Assembly: GCA_900755685.1 (NCBI GenBank)
Contig: CAAEHI010000044.1
Coordinates: 66,973-130,972 of the forward strand
Origin: an uncultured Collinsella sp.
GTDB taxonomy: Bacteria > Actinomycetota > Coriobacteriia > Coriobacteriales > Coriobacteriaceae
Length of the DNA stretch: 64,000 nucleotides
Direction: 5' to 3'
This document shows positions 46,548 to 55,289 of the stretch, in pieces; position 1 is the stretch's first letter; every line of letters starts with the position of its first letter. The notes under the pieces were generated by a model, which ran no database searches, was not told where the DNA came from, and saw nothing but the letters and a program-made list of their open reading frames with translations. The position numbers were made by a program, and so were the translations under genes.

Positions 46548-47654
46548 ATGGCGATTACCATCGATATCGACACTGCACGCCCATACCAGGTGCATGTTGG
46601 CACGTTTTTGCTGGAGCAGGCGGGACCGCTCGTGCGCGCCACTGCCGGCGGCACCAAGGCCGTCATCGTGACGGACACCAACGTGGGCCCGCTCTACCAA
46701 ATGCCTGTCAAACAGAGCCTGGAAGCGTCAGGCTACGAGGTAAGCATCTACACCTTCGAGGCCGGCGAGACCCATAAGCGCGCCGAGACCTATGTTGCCA
46801 TTTTGGAGTTTGTGGCCGAGCACGAGCTTTCGCGCTCCGACGTGATCGTGGCACTCGGCGGCGGCGTCGTAGGCGACGTGGCGGGCTTTGTGGCCGCCAC
46901 CTACATGCGCGGCTGCAAGTTTGTGCAGATCCCCACGAGTCTGCTAGCCATGGTGGATTCGTCGGTGGGCGGCAAGACGGCCATCGACCTGGCTGCCGGC
47001 AAGAACTTGGCCGGCGCCTTTTGGCAGCCGAGCGTGGTTATCGCCGACGTGGGGTGCCTGGCCACCCTCACGCCCGAGCAGTTCGCCGACGGCTGCGGCG
47101 AGGTCGTCAAGCACGCCGTGATTGCCGATCCGGAGCTTTTCGTCGAACTGGAGAAGACCCCGCTCACGCTGGAGCTGCTCAACCGCGATGTGGCCCGCGT
47201 AGCACTCATCATCGCCCGCAATATCGACATCAAGCGCGCCGTGGTCGTCGCCGACGAGCGCGAAACCAACCAGCGCAAGCTCCTCAACTTTGGACACAGC
47301 GCCGGACACGCCGTCGAGGCCTGCGAGCACTTTGAGCTCGGACACGGCAACTGCGTGTCGATCGGCATGGGCATAATCACGCGCGCCGCGGCCCTGCACG
47401 GCGTCTGCGATGCCGCACTGCCCGGTCGTATTGAGGAGCTCTGCGCCCGCCATGGCCTCAAGACCCGCTGCGACCTCGATGTCGATGCCGTCTTTGCCGA
47501 GGCGCTCCACGACAAGAAGCGCGCGGGCGACACCATCGACCTGGTGATTCCGCACGGCATTGGCCGCTGCAGCATCGACCGCACGCCGCTTTCCACTTTC
47601 CACGAACTCATTGCCGAGGGCCTCGGCCAGAAGGGAGACGCATCCGCATGCTAG
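46548..47654 (+). CDS. aroB: 3-dehydroquinate synthase
   Basis: Cyclises DAHP to 3-dehydroquinate using NAD+ and a divalent metal. The 368 residues include VALGGGVVGDVAGFVAATYMRG near residue 103, IPTSLLAMVDSSVGGKT and the metal-binding segment with ELGHGNCVSIGMG. ATG at 46548 behind AAAGGA. Its last codons overlap the aroA start by 7 bp. Confidence 0.97.
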   Translation: MAITIDIDTARPYQVHVGTFLLEQAGPLVRATAGGTKAVIVTDTNVGPLYQMPVKQSLEASGYEVSIYTFEAGETHKRAETYVAILEFVAEHELSRSDVIVALGGGVVGDVAGFVAATYMRGCKFVQIPTSLLAMVDSSVGGKTAIDLAAGKNLAGAFWQPSVVIADVGCLATLTPEQFADGCGEVVKHAVIADPELFVELEKTPLTLELLNRDVARVALIIARNIDIKRAVVVADERETNQRKLLNFGHSAGHAVEACEHFELGHGNCVSIGMGIITRAAALHGVCDAALPGRIEELCARHGLKTRCDLDVDAVFAEALHDKKRAGDTIDLVIPHGIGRCSIDRTPLSTFHELIAEGLGQKGDASAC

Positions 47655-48967
47655 CCCGCATCACCCCGTCCCCGCTCAAGGGCACCGTTCCCGCCATCGC
47701 GTCCAAGTCGATGGCGCACCGCCTGATCATCTGCGCTGCGCTTGCCAACGGCGAGACACACGTCACCTGCAACACCACCTGCGCCGACATCGAGGCTACG
47801 GTGCGTTGCCTTACGGCCCTGGGCGCTCGCATCGAGACCGTCGAGGATGGCTTCCAGGTCCACCCCACCATGAAGAGTGTTGAGTTTGGCCTGCTCAAGG
47901 CCCTTGCCGGCGGCACGCTCGACTGCGGCGAAAGCGGCTCCACGCTCCGCTTTATGTTGCCCGTCGCCTGCGCGCTGGGCGCAGAAGCAACTTTTGTGGG
48001 TCAGGGACGCTTGGGCGCCCGCCCGCTCTCGCCGCTCTCGGACGAGATCATCGCCGCCGGCTGCGACCTACAGGGTTTGGGCGGTTTTCCGCTCAAGACG
48101 AGCGGACGCATGCGCCCGGGCACCTTTGTGCTGCCGGGCAACGTAAGCTCGCAGTACATCTCGGGCCTGCTGCTGGCAGCCCCGCTGCTGGCCCAGCCCT
48201 CCTGCGTACAGGTGACCGGCCTTATTGAGAGCCGCCCCTACATCAACCTGACGATCCAGGCCATGAAGGCCTTTGGCGTCGAGGTTAACGTCGAGCGTAT
48301 TCCGGCCAAGGACGGCCAGCCCGAGGTCACGAACTTCCGCGTGAGCAGCGGCTCGTACCGCACGCCCGGCAGCGTGGCCGTCGAGGGCGACTGGTCCAAC
48401 GCCGCCTTTTGGCTGTGCGCCGGCGCCATCGGCACCGACCCCATCACCGTCGAGGGCGTGTCGCTGAGCTCCGCACAGGGCGACCGCAACGTGCTTGCCG
48501 CGCTTTCGCGCTTTGGTGCCCGCATCGTGCGCTCCACCAACGCCGCCACCGTGCAGTCCGACAAGCTCGCCGGCTTCGAGATGAGCGCCCACGACATTCC
48601 CGACCTGGTGCCCGTCATCTCTGCCGTGGCCTCGCTGGCGCAGGGACGCACGTTCATCCGCGACTGCGCCCGTCTGCGTATCAAGGAATCCGACCGCCTG
48701 GTCACCACCACCCGCGAGCTCACCGAGCTGGGCGCGCAGGTGCGTATTGCCGGCGACGACCTCATCATCAAGGGCGTCGATGCCTTCACCGGCGGTGAGG
48801 TCGATTCGCACAACGACCACCGCATCGCCATGATGGCCGCCATCGCCGCGAGCCGCGCCACCGGCGAGGTCGTGATCCACGGCGCCGAGGCCGTCAACAA
48901 GTCCTATCCCGATTTCTTCGACCACTACCGCCTGCTGGGCGGCAAAGTCACACTCGAGGAGGAATAG
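47648..48967 (+). CDS. aroA: 3-phosphoshikimate 1-carboxyvinyltransferase (EPSP synthase)
   Basis: Transfers the enolpyruvyl group of PEP to shikimate 3-phosphate. The 439 residues show the N-terminal SKSMAHRLIICAALA segment, CGESGSTLRFMLP near residue 96, GNVSSQYISGLL and the C-terminal RIKESDRLVTT and NDHRIAM motifs. In the PEP-binding loop the residue after ESGSTLR matches the usual type. The ATG at 47648 overlaps aroB. Confidence 0.97.
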   Translation: MLARITPSPLKGTVPAIASKSMAHRLIICAALANGETHVTCNTTCADIEATVRCLTALGARIETVEDGFQVHPTMKSVEFGLLKALAGGTLDCGESGSTLRFMLPVACALGAEATFVGQGRLGARPLSPLSDEIIAAGCDLQGLGGFPLKTSGRMRPGTFVLPGNVSSQYISGLLLAAPLLAQPSCVQVTGLIESRPYINLTIQAMKAFGVEVNVERIPAKDGQPEVTNFRVSSGSYRTPGSVAVEGDWSNAAFWLCAGAIGTDPITVEGVSLSSAQGDRNVLAALSRFGARIVRSTNAATVQSDKLAGFEMSAHDIPDLVPVISAVASLAQGRTFIRDCARLRIKESDRLVTTTRELTELGAQVRIAGDDLIIKGVDAFTGGEVDSHNDHRIAMMAAIAASRATGEVVIHGAEAVNKSYPDFFDHYRLLGGKVTLEEE

Positions 48968-48968
48968 C

Positions 48969-50066
48969 ATGTCCTCGACCTTTGGCAACGTCTTGCACTT
49001 AAGCATCTTCGGCCAATCGCACTCCCCCGCTATCGGCTGCTCGCTCGATGGCATCCCGGCGGGCATCGCCGTGGACCAGAAGGAGCTGCAGGCCTTCCTC
49101 GACCGTCGCGCCCCCGGTCGCGACGAGACCGCGACCAAACGCCGCGAGGCCGACGCCGCTCACATCATCGCCGGTGTTGTCGATGGACATACCACCGGCG
49201 CGCCCATCGCCGCGATTATCGAGAACACCAACACGCGCTCCAAGGATTACTCCGAGCTGCGCCGCAAGCCCCGTCCCGGACACGCGGACTTCCCTGCGCG
49301 CGTGAAGTATCACAACATGCACGATGTCGCTGGCGGCGGGCATTTCTCCGGCCGCCTAACGGCACCCCTGTGCATCGCCGGCGGCATTGCGCTGCAGGCA
49401 CTCGAGGCCCGCGGCATTAAAGTGATGGCGCATGTGGCGCAGATCGGCGGCATCTCCGACCTGCCGATGGACGATATGGTCTATCGCGAGGCCGACCGCA
49501 AGGCGATCCTTACGAACGATCTGCCGTGCATTGACGCCGCCGCAGCCGGCCGCATGCGCGAGGAGATTCTGGCCGCGCGCGACGAACTCGACAGCATCGG
49601 CGGCATCGTCGAGTGCGGCATTTACGGGCTTCCCGCGGGCATCGGCGACCCCATGTTCGACGGCATCGAGAACCGCATCGCACAAATCGCGTTTGGCATT
49701 CCCGCCGTAAAGGGCGTGGAGTTTGGCATGGGCTTTGCCGTAGCCGCCATGCGCGGCAGCGAGAACAACGATCCGTACCGCGTAGATGCCGAGACCGGCG
49801 AGATTGCGGTCGAGTCCAACAACGCCGGCGGCATCCTGGGCGGCATCTCCACCGGCGCACCCGTCATGTGGCGTATGGCCGTGAAGCCGACGCCCTCCAT
49901 CGGTCGTGAGCAGCAGACCGTGGACATGGACGCCATGGAAAATGCCGAGCTCTCGGTCCACGGCCGCCACGATCCCTGCATCGTCCCGCGCGCTGTCCCC
50001 GTAGCCGAGGCAGCCGCTGCCCTCGCGATTTGGGACGCCCTCCTCGAGGACGCCGCCCAGCTCTAA
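48969..50066 (+). CDS. aroC: Chorismate synthase
   Basis: FMN-dependent 1,4-elimination of phosphate from EPSP to give chorismate. The 365 residues contain FGQSHSPAIGCSLDGIPAG at the N-terminus, FSGRLTAPLCIAGG and the C-terminal GRHDPCIVPRAVPVAEAA signature. The ATG lies one base after the aroA stop. Confidence 0.97.
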   Translation: MSSTFGNVLHLSIFGQSHSPAIGCSLDGIPAGIAVDQKELQAFLDRRAPGRDETATKRREADAAHIIAGVVDGHTTGAPIAAIIENTNTRSKDYSELRRKPRPGHADFPARVKYHNMHDVAGGGHFSGRLTAPLCIAGGIALQALEARGIKVMAHVAQIGGISDLPMDDMVYREADRKAILTNDLPCIDAAAAGRMREEILAARDELDSIGGIVECGIYGLPAGIGDPMFDGIENRIAQIAFGIPAVKGVEFGMGFAVAAMRGSENNDPYRVDAETGEIAVESNNAGGILGGISTGAPVMWRMAVKPTPSIGREQQTVDMDAMENAELSVHGRHDPCIVPRAVPVAEAAAALAIWDALLEDAAQL

Positions 50067-50119
50067 CCCGACTCACCTGGGTTGCCTGTCAACTCAGCCG
50101 TTACGTGAAAGGGGCCTCC

Positions 50120-51265
50120 ATGGACCTTGCCGATATTCGCCAGGCCATCGATGGCATCGACACTACGCTCCTCAACAGTTTTGTCGAACGCATGGACATT
50201 GCCAACGAAGTCGCCAAATCCAAGATCGAGATGGGCAAGGCCGTCTTTGACCCCGCCCGCGAGCGCTCCAAACTCAACAACCTCGCCAGCCGCGCACCCG
50301 AGCGCTACGAGGCCCAGACCATCACCCTGTTCCGCCTCCTCATGAGCATGAGCAAGGCCGAGCAGCAGCGCTACATCAACGAGCTTAAGGGCATTACGGT
50401 GTCGCAAAAGGCCCATGCCACGGCCGCAGCCTTTGACACGCCCTTCCCCCAGACGGCCACCGTCGCCTGCCAGGGCGTTGAAGGCGCCTACAGCCAGATC
50501 GCCGCGTGCAAGCTCTTCGACGTGCCCGATATTTCGTTCTTCGAGACCTTCGAGGGCGTTATGCGCGCCGTACGCGACGGCTTTTGCGAGTTTGGCGTGC
50601 TGCCCATCGAAAACTCAACCGCTGGCTCGGTCAACGCCGTCTACGATCTGCTCGCCCAGTTCGATTTCCACATCGTGCGCTCACTGCGCCTCAAGATCGA
50701 TCACAACTTACTGGTCAAACCCGGCACCACGCTCACCGACGTACGCGAGGTCTACAGCCATGGCCAGGCCATCGCCCAGTGCGTCGGCTTTATCGAGGCC
50801 CACGGCCTGCACGCCACCAAGTACCCCAACACCGCCATGTCGGCCGAGATGGTCGCCAACTCCGAGCGCACCGACGTCGCCGCCATCGCCTCGCGCAGCT
50901 GTGCGGCGCTCTACGGCTTGGAGGTGCTGGAGCCCAACATCCAGGACTCGGACAACAACTACACGCGCTTCGTCGTCATCAGTCGCGAACCGCGCGTCTA
51001 TCCCGGTGCCAACCGCACCTCGCTCATGATCACCACGGCCAACGAGCCGGGTGCCCTCTATCGCGTGCTCGAGCGCTTCTACGCGCTCAACATCAACCTC
51101 ATCAAGCTCGAGAGCCGCCCCATCCCCGGCCACGACTTTGAGTTTATGTTCTACTTTGACTTGGACTGCCCCTTTGGCAGCAGGGCCCTCGACGACTTGC
51201 TCGATTCCATCGACGACGTGTGCGAGAGCTTCACCTACTTTGGCAGCTACACGGAGGTGCTCTAG
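50120..51265 (+). CDS. pheA: Bifunctional chorismate mutase / prephenate dehydratase (P-protein)
   Basis: Converts chorismate to prephenate and on to phenylpyruvate. The product is 381 residues from the ATG at 50120 with AAAGGGG upstream. Residues 1-85 form an AroQ-type chorismate mutase (DIRQAIDGIDTTLLNSFVER). Prephenate dehydratase follows (about residues 108-285, with VACQGVEGAYSQ and GVLPIENSTAGSV). The ACT domain at the end contains NEPGALYRVL and KLESRP, the Phe-binding signature, so feedback inhibition by Phe is expected. It lies 53 bp after aroC, and aroE-aroK follows directly (TAGATG). Confidence 0.96.
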   Translation: MDLADIRQAIDGIDTTLLNSFVERMDIANEVAKSKIEMGKAVFDPARERSKLNNLASRAPERYEAQTITLFRLLMSMSKAEQQRYINELKGITVSQKAHATAAAFDTPFPQTATVACQGVEGAYSQIAACKLFDVPDISFFETFEGVMRAVRDGFCEFGVLPIENSTAGSVNAVYDLLAQFDFHIVRSLRLKIDHNLLVKPGTTLTDVREVYSHGQAIAQCVGFIEAHGLHATKYPNTAMSAEMVANSERTDVAAIASRSCAALYGLEVLEPNIQDSDNNYTRFVVISREPRVYPGANRTSLMITTANEPGALYRVLERFYALNINLIKLESRPIPGHDFEFMFYFDLDCPFGSRALDDLLDSIDDVCESFTYFGSYTEVL

Positions 51266-52504
51266 ATGACCGATACCGCCGCAACCCGTCCCTACGGCGT
51301 GCTGGGCCGCGTGCTGGGCCACAGCTACACCCCGACCATCTACAAGGAGCTCGCGGGGCTCGAATACGTGCGATTTGAGCGCGAGCCCGAGGATCTTGAA
51401 GCCTTTATGACGGGCGACGAATGGGAGGGCACCAACGTGACCATCCCCTACAAGCGCACCGTCATGGAATACCTGGACGAGCTGAGTCCGCTCGCTGAGC
51501 GCATGGGCAACGTCAACACCATCACGCGCCTGCCCGACGGCCGCCTGCGCGGCGACAACACCGACTATTTCGGTTTTCAGTGCCTGGTCGAGGAGCTGGG
51601 TGTAGAGGTCGCCGACAAAAAGGTTCTCGTGCTTGGCGCCACCGGTGGTGCCGGCACTACAGCGAGCATGGTACTCGGCGACCTGGGCGCTGTCGTCATA
51701 CCAGTCGGCCGCACGAGCGAGGTCAATTACGACAACATCGCACAGCAATCCGATGCCGCGCTGCTCGTCAACTGCACGCCCGCCGGTATGTTCCCCCACT
51801 GCCCCGACGCTCCCTGCACGCTCGAAGGCCTCGATGCGCTCGAGGGCGTCATCGACATTGTCTACAACCCCGCCCGCACGGGTCTGATGCTCGAGGCCGA
51901 GCGCCGCGGCATCCCCTGCATCGGAGGCCTGCTCATGCTTGTTGCCCAGGCGGCACAGGCTGTAGAGCGTTACACCGGCCAAGCCACCCCGCGCGAGCGC
52001 ATCCTGGATGTGACGGAACGTCTGTCCCGCCGCGAGCAGAACATCGCGCTCATCGGCATGCCGGGCTCGGGCAAGACCCGCGTGGGCGAGCAGATCGCCC
52101 AGCTCACGGGCCGCGAGCATATCGACCTTGACCGTGCTCTCGAGGAGCGACTGGGCATGCCCTGCGCCGACTTTATCGTCGAGCGCGGCGAGCCGGCCTT
52201 CCGCGAGCAGGAGACGGCTGCCTTGGCCGACATTTCCAAGCGAAGCGGTCTGGTGCTCTCCACGGGCGGTGGCGTCGTTACCCGCGACGAGAACTATCCG
52301 CTGCTGCACCAAAACAGCCAGATTGTGATGCTCAACCGCAAGCTCGACGAGCTCGCCCACAAGGGCCGCCCTATCACCGCCCGCGACGGCATCGACAAGC
52401 TAGCCGAACAGCGCATGCCGCGCTACCGCGCCTGGGCCGACTACATCATCGACTCACGCAACTGCGCCGCCAACACCGCCCAAGCCCTCCTCGACACCCT
52501 CTAA
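51266..52504 (+). CDS. Shikimate dehydrogenase - shikimate kinase fusion (AroE-AroK)
   Basis: One 412-residue polypeptide carrying two consecutive pathway steps. Residues 1-245 are AroE. Substrate residues lie in GHSYTP (19-23) and NVTIPYK (57-63, catalytic Lys63), DNTD with Asp100 follows, and the NADP-binding loop is GATGGAG near 124. Residues 258-412 are shikimate kinase with P-loop GMPGSGKT (264-271), DLD near 287-289 and TGGG (333-336). No stop or frameshift separates the two. It starts at the pheA stop and ends the main operon at a terminator. Having dehydrogenase and kinase fused suggests direct transfer of shikimate. Confidence 0.93.
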   Translation: MTDTAATRPYGVLGRVLGHSYTPTIYKELAGLEYVRFEREPEDLEAFMTGDEWEGTNVTIPYKRTVMEYLDELSPLAERMGNVNTITRLPDGRLRGDNTDYFGFQCLVEELGVEVADKKVLVLGATGGAGTTASMVLGDLGAVVIPVGRTSEVNYDNIAQQSDAALLVNCTPAGMFPHCPDAPCTLEGLDALEGVIDIVYNPARTGLMLEAERRGIPCIGGLLMLVAQAAQAVERYTGQATPRERILDVTERLSRREQNIALIGMPGSGKTRVGEQIAQLTGREHIDLDRALEERLGMPCADFIVERGEPAFREQETAALADISKRSGLVLSTGGGVVTRDENYPLLHQNSQIVMLNRKLDELAHKGRPITARDGIDKLAEQRMPRYRAWADYIIDSRNCAANTAQALLDTL

Positions 52505-52508
52505 CCAA

Positions 52509-52548
52509 AAACCACCACAAAGGGGACAGGCACCTTTGTGGTGGTTTT
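52509..52548 (+). terminator. Perfect palindromic terminator after aroE-aroK, REP-like
   Basis: ACCACCACAAAGG and CCTTTGTGGTGGT form a perfect 13-bp stem, extended by flanking A and T runs, around GGGACAGGCA. The T-run suits plus-strand termination, and the A-run on the other side makes it potentially bidirectional. The GGGGACAGGCACC core looks like a dispersed palindromic repeat. It leaves aroQ to read-through or its own promoter. Confidence 0.85.
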
Positions 52549-52583
52549 CCATTCAACTCCGCCCGACCGCAAAGGAAGCAACC

Positions 52584-53021
52584 ATGAAAGCACTCGTCAT
52601 CAACGGCCCCAACCTCAACATGCTCGGCATTCGCGAGCCGGGCATCTACGGCAGCGACAACTACGACCGCTTAGTGCAGATCTGCCAGGAAGCAGGGGCC
52701 GCGCAGGGGTTTGACGAGGTCGAGGTCTTCCAGTCCAACCACGAGGGCAGCATCGTCGACAAGATCCAGGAGGCCTACGGCAAGGTCGACGGCATCGTCA
52801 TCAACCCGGCAGCCTACACACATACGAGCGTGGCGATCCTCGACGCCCTCAAGGCCGTCGCCATCCCCGCCGTCGAGGTCCACATCAGCGCCGTCGAGAC
52901 CCGCGAGGACTTCCGCCAAGTGAGCTACGCACGCCTAGCCTGCTTCGCCACCATTACGGGCGAAGGCCTGATGGGCTACGCCCACGCGCTGGAGCTGCTG
53001 AAAGAGTATCTGCTACACTAA
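52584..53021 (+). CDS. aroQ: 3-dehydroquinate dehydratase, type II
   Basis: Dehydrates 3-dehydroquinate to 3-dehydroshikimate; small dodecameric flavodoxin-fold enzyme. The 145 residues start MKALVINGPNLNMLGIREPG and have the catalytic Tyr in the flexible loop (YGSDNYD), VFQSNHEGSIVD and INPAAYTHTSVAI with the catalytic His. The ATG at 52584 has AAAGGAAG upstream. It completes the shikimate pathway set but lies beyond a strong terminator, so it may be expressed separately. Confidence 0.97.
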   Translation: MKALVINGPNLNMLGIREPGIYGSDNYDRLVQICQEAGAAQGFDEVEVFQSNHEGSIVDKIQEAYGKVDGIVINPAAYTHTSVAILDALKAVAIPAVEVHISAVETREDFRQVSYARLACFATITGEGLMGYAHALELLKEYLLH

Positions 53022-53100
53022 TCTTTGGGGTAAATAAGCCAGTGGCGTTTATCCCGAATCATTTGTAACTGTCCAATTGACATACCAAAGGAGTATATCC

Positions 53101-54225
53101 ATGTCCCAGTTCGATTACCTTGTCGTCGGTGCCGGCCTTTCGGGCGCCGTCTTTGCCAATGCCGCCAAGCGCGCCGGCAAGTCGGTCCTAGTCATCGATC
53201 GCCGCGATCACATCGCCGGCAACATCTATACCGAGGAAGTCGAGGGCATCCAGGTCCACCGCTACGGTGCGCATATCTTCCACACCTCCATGAAGGACGT
53301 CTGGGACTACGTAAACCGCTTCGCCGAGTTCAACAACTACGTCAACTCGCCGGTCGCCAACTTCCACGGCAACATGTACAACATGCCCTTCAACATGAAT
53401 ACCTTCGCCAAGATGTGGCCGGGCGTCGTCACGCCGGCCGACGCCAAGGCCAAGATCGCCGAGCAGGTGGCCGCCGAGAACATCGGCGAGCCGCAGAACC
53501 TCGAGGAGCAGGCGCTGTCGCTCGTCGGCCGCGACATCTTCGAGACGCTCGTGAAGGGCTACACCGAGAAGCAGTGGGGCCGCGACTGCAAGGACCTGCC
53601 CGCCAGCATCATCAAGCGCCTCCCCTGCCGTTTTACCTACGACAACAACTACTTCAACGACCGCTACCAGGGCATCCCCATGGGCGGTTACACCAAGATG
53701 GTCGCCAACATGCTCGAGGGCATCGAGGTGCGCTGCGGCGTGGAGTACAAGGAGCTGGCCGCCGCCGAGCCAGATATCGCCGCCAAGACGATCTACTGCG
53801 GCCCCATCGACGCGTTCTACGACTTCAAGCTGGGCACGCTGGAGTACCGCAGTCTGCGCTTCGAGACCGAGACGCTCGACGAGGCCGACCATCAGGGCGT
53901 GGCCGTGGTCAACTACACCGAGCGCGAGGTCCCCTACACCCGCATCATCGAGCACAAGCACTTCGAGTTCGGCACGCAGGACAAGACCGTCATCACGCGC
54001 GAGTACCCGGCGGACTGGAAGCCCGGCGACGAGCCCTACTACCCCATCAACGACGCCAAGAACGAGGCCCTGTACAGGCAGTACGAGGAGCTGGCGGCGC
54101 AGGAGGGCGACGTGGTCTTCGCCGGTCGCCTGGGCGGTTACAAGTACTACGACATGGACAAGGCCATCGCCGCAGCCTTCCAGCTCGTCCGCAACGAGCT
54201 GGGCGTGGAGCCGACTGAGGCGTAA
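53101..54225 (+). CDS. glf: UDP-galactopyranose mutase
   Basis: FAD-dependent ring contraction of UDP-galactopyranose to UDP-galactofuranose, the donor for galactofuranosyltransferases. The 374 residues begin with the dinucleotide motif DYLVVGAGLSGAVFA, contain RYGAHIFHTS near residue 57, GYTEKQWG and the C-terminal FAGRLGGYKYYDMD with active-site Arg residues. The ATG at 53101 has AAAGGAG upstream. It is the donor-supplying gene for the glycan cluster that continues past the tRNA. Confidence 0.97.
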   Translation: MSQFDYLVVGAGLSGAVFANAAKRAGKSVLVIDRRDHIAGNIYTEEVEGIQVHRYGAHIFHTSMKDVWDYVNRFAEFNNYVNSPVANFHGNMYNMPFNMNTFAKMWPGVVTPADAKAKIAEQVAAENIGEPQNLEEQALSLVGRDIFETLVKGYTEKQWGRDCKDLPASIIKRLPCRFTYDNNYFNDRYQGIPMGGYTKMVANMLEGIEVRCGVEYKELAAAEPDIAAKTIYCGPIDAFYDFKLGTLEYRSLRFETETLDEADHQGVAVVNYTEREVPYTRIIEHKHFEFGTQDKTVITREYPADWKPGDEPYYPINDAKNEALYRQYEELAAQEGDVVFAGRLGGYKYYDMDKAIAAAFQLVRNELGVEPTEA

Positions 54226-54267
54226 AAGCCCAACAGCCAAAGACTGATAGCCATTCTGGGATGTAGA

Positions 54268-54302
54268 AAGTCCGGTGCAGCATCGCTGCATCGGACTTAT
54301 TG
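54268..54302 (+). terminator. Intrinsic terminator after glf
   Basis: AAGTCCGGTGCAGC and GCTGCATCGGACTT form a 14-position stem (one G-T pair, 3-nt loop) followed by ATTGTTG. It lies 42 bp after the glf stop. Confidence 0.75.
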
Positions 54303-54332
54303 TTGAGGGAACACTGCATGCGCACGCGCCCC

Positions 54333-54366
54333 AAAAAGCAAAGACCCGGCACAATAACCGGGTCTT
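54333..54366 (-). terminator. Intrinsic terminator after tRNA-Arg(TCT)
   Basis: AAGACCCGG and CCGGGTCTT form a perfect 9-bp stem with an 8-nt loop. On the minus strand it is followed by TGCTTTTTGG. It lies 12 bp past the tRNA CCA end. Confidence 0.8.
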
Positions 54367-54378
54367 AAAAAACTCTAT

Positions 54379-54455
54379 TGGTGCTCCATGGCGGATTCGA
54401 ACCGTCGACCTTGGGATTAGAAGTCCCCTGCTCTATCCAACTGAGCTAATGGAGC
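54379..54455 (-). tRNA. tRNA-Arg (anticodon TCT)
   Basis: A 77-nt cloverleaf on the minus strand. The acceptor stem is GCTCCAT/ATGGAGC with an encoded CCA, and the T-arm is GACGGTTCGAATCCGCC. The anticodon loop CTTCTAA gives anticodon TCT, reading AGA (and AGG by wobble). It sits between glf and the exporter genes. No duplicated tRNA 3' end (att site) was noticed nearby. Confidence 0.97.
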
Positions 54456-54509
54456 ATTGAAGCCGCGCGTCCATGCGGGTACAAGTTCACACGGCTAATA
54501 AATTATAAC

Positions 54510-55277
54510 CTACTTGAACTGGTCGTGGTACGCCTTGCAGACCTCGTCCACGGGTCCATCCATGCGCAGGTCGCCCTTCTCAATCCATACGGCACGCTGG
54601 CAAATGCGCTCAACCTGCTCCATAGAGTGAGAAACGAACAAGACCGTGACGTCGCCACTCTCGATAAAGTGCTGGATGCGGCGCTCGCACTTCTGCTGGA
54701 AAAAGACATCGCCAACAGAAAGCGTCTCATCGACGATCAGGATGTCGGGCTCGGTAATCGTAGCGATAGCAAAGGCAATGCGTGCAACCATACCCGAAGA
54801 GAAGTTCTTCAGTGGCATGTCAACGAAGTCTTTAAGCTCGGCGAACTCAATAATCTCGTCAAAGCTAGCGTCAATAAACTCCTTCGTGTATCCAAGCAGC
54901 GCACCGTTCAGATAGATATTCTCACGCGCGGTAAGCTCAGGATCGAAACCAGCGCCGAGCTCAATCAGAGGTGCAATATTGCCATGGACCTTAACCTCGC
55001 CCTCACTGGGCTCCAAAACGCCAGCAATAATCTTGAGCATCGTAGACTTACCGGAGCCGTTAGTACCAACAAGGCCAACGACCTCGCCGCGATGCACATT
55101 AAACGAAATGTGCTTAAGCGCACGGAACTCCTCAAAGAACAGCTCGTGCTTGGCGAGCTTAATAAAGTACTCCTTGAGGTTCGTAAGCGACTCGGACGCC
55201 ATGTTAAAGATCATGGTGACGTCTTTGACCTCAACAGCAAGGGGCTGCTTGCTGTAATCAATAGCAGATTCAGTCAT
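54510..55277 (-). CDS. Polysaccharide ABC transporter, ATP-binding protein (TagH/Wzt/RfbE-like)
   Basis: Nucleotide-binding subunit of a glycan or teichoic-acid-type exporter. The 255 residues contain Walker A VGTNGSGKSTMLK near residue 75, the LKNFSSGMVARIAFA signature and Walker B DILIVDETLSVGD, typical of the export subfamily. The conserved N-terminal pattern (VTMIFNMASESLTNLKEYFIKL) also fits this subfamily. No C-terminal carbohydrate-binding domain is present. It follows the permease by 12 bp, and both belong to the surface glycan locus. Confidence 0.94.
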   Translation of the reverse strand: MTESAIDYSKQPLAVEVKDVTMIFNMASESLTNLKEYFIKLAKHELFFEEFRALKHISFNVHRGEVVGLVGTNGSGKSTMLKIIAGVLEPSEGEVKVHGNIAPLIELGAGFDPELTARENIYLNGALLGYTKEFIDASFDEIIEFAELKDFVDMPLKNFSSGMVARIAFAIATITEPDILIVDETLSVGDVFFQQKCERRIQHFIESGDVTVLFVSHSMEQVERICQRAVWIEKGDLRMDGPVDEVCKAYHDQFK

Positions 55278-55289
55278 GAACAGCGCTCC

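Noticed and set aside
45000..46700. Long minus-strand open frame antisense to the DAHP synthase and tyrA genes
   Set aside because: The aro operon is clear on the plus strand and this frame has repetitive Val/Gly/Ala/His composition with no motif.
54226..54480. Integration (att) site at tRNA-Arg(TCT)
   Set aside because: No repeat of the tRNA 3' end and no integrase gene next to it in this window; the xerC-like gene is 48 kb away and housekeeping in context.
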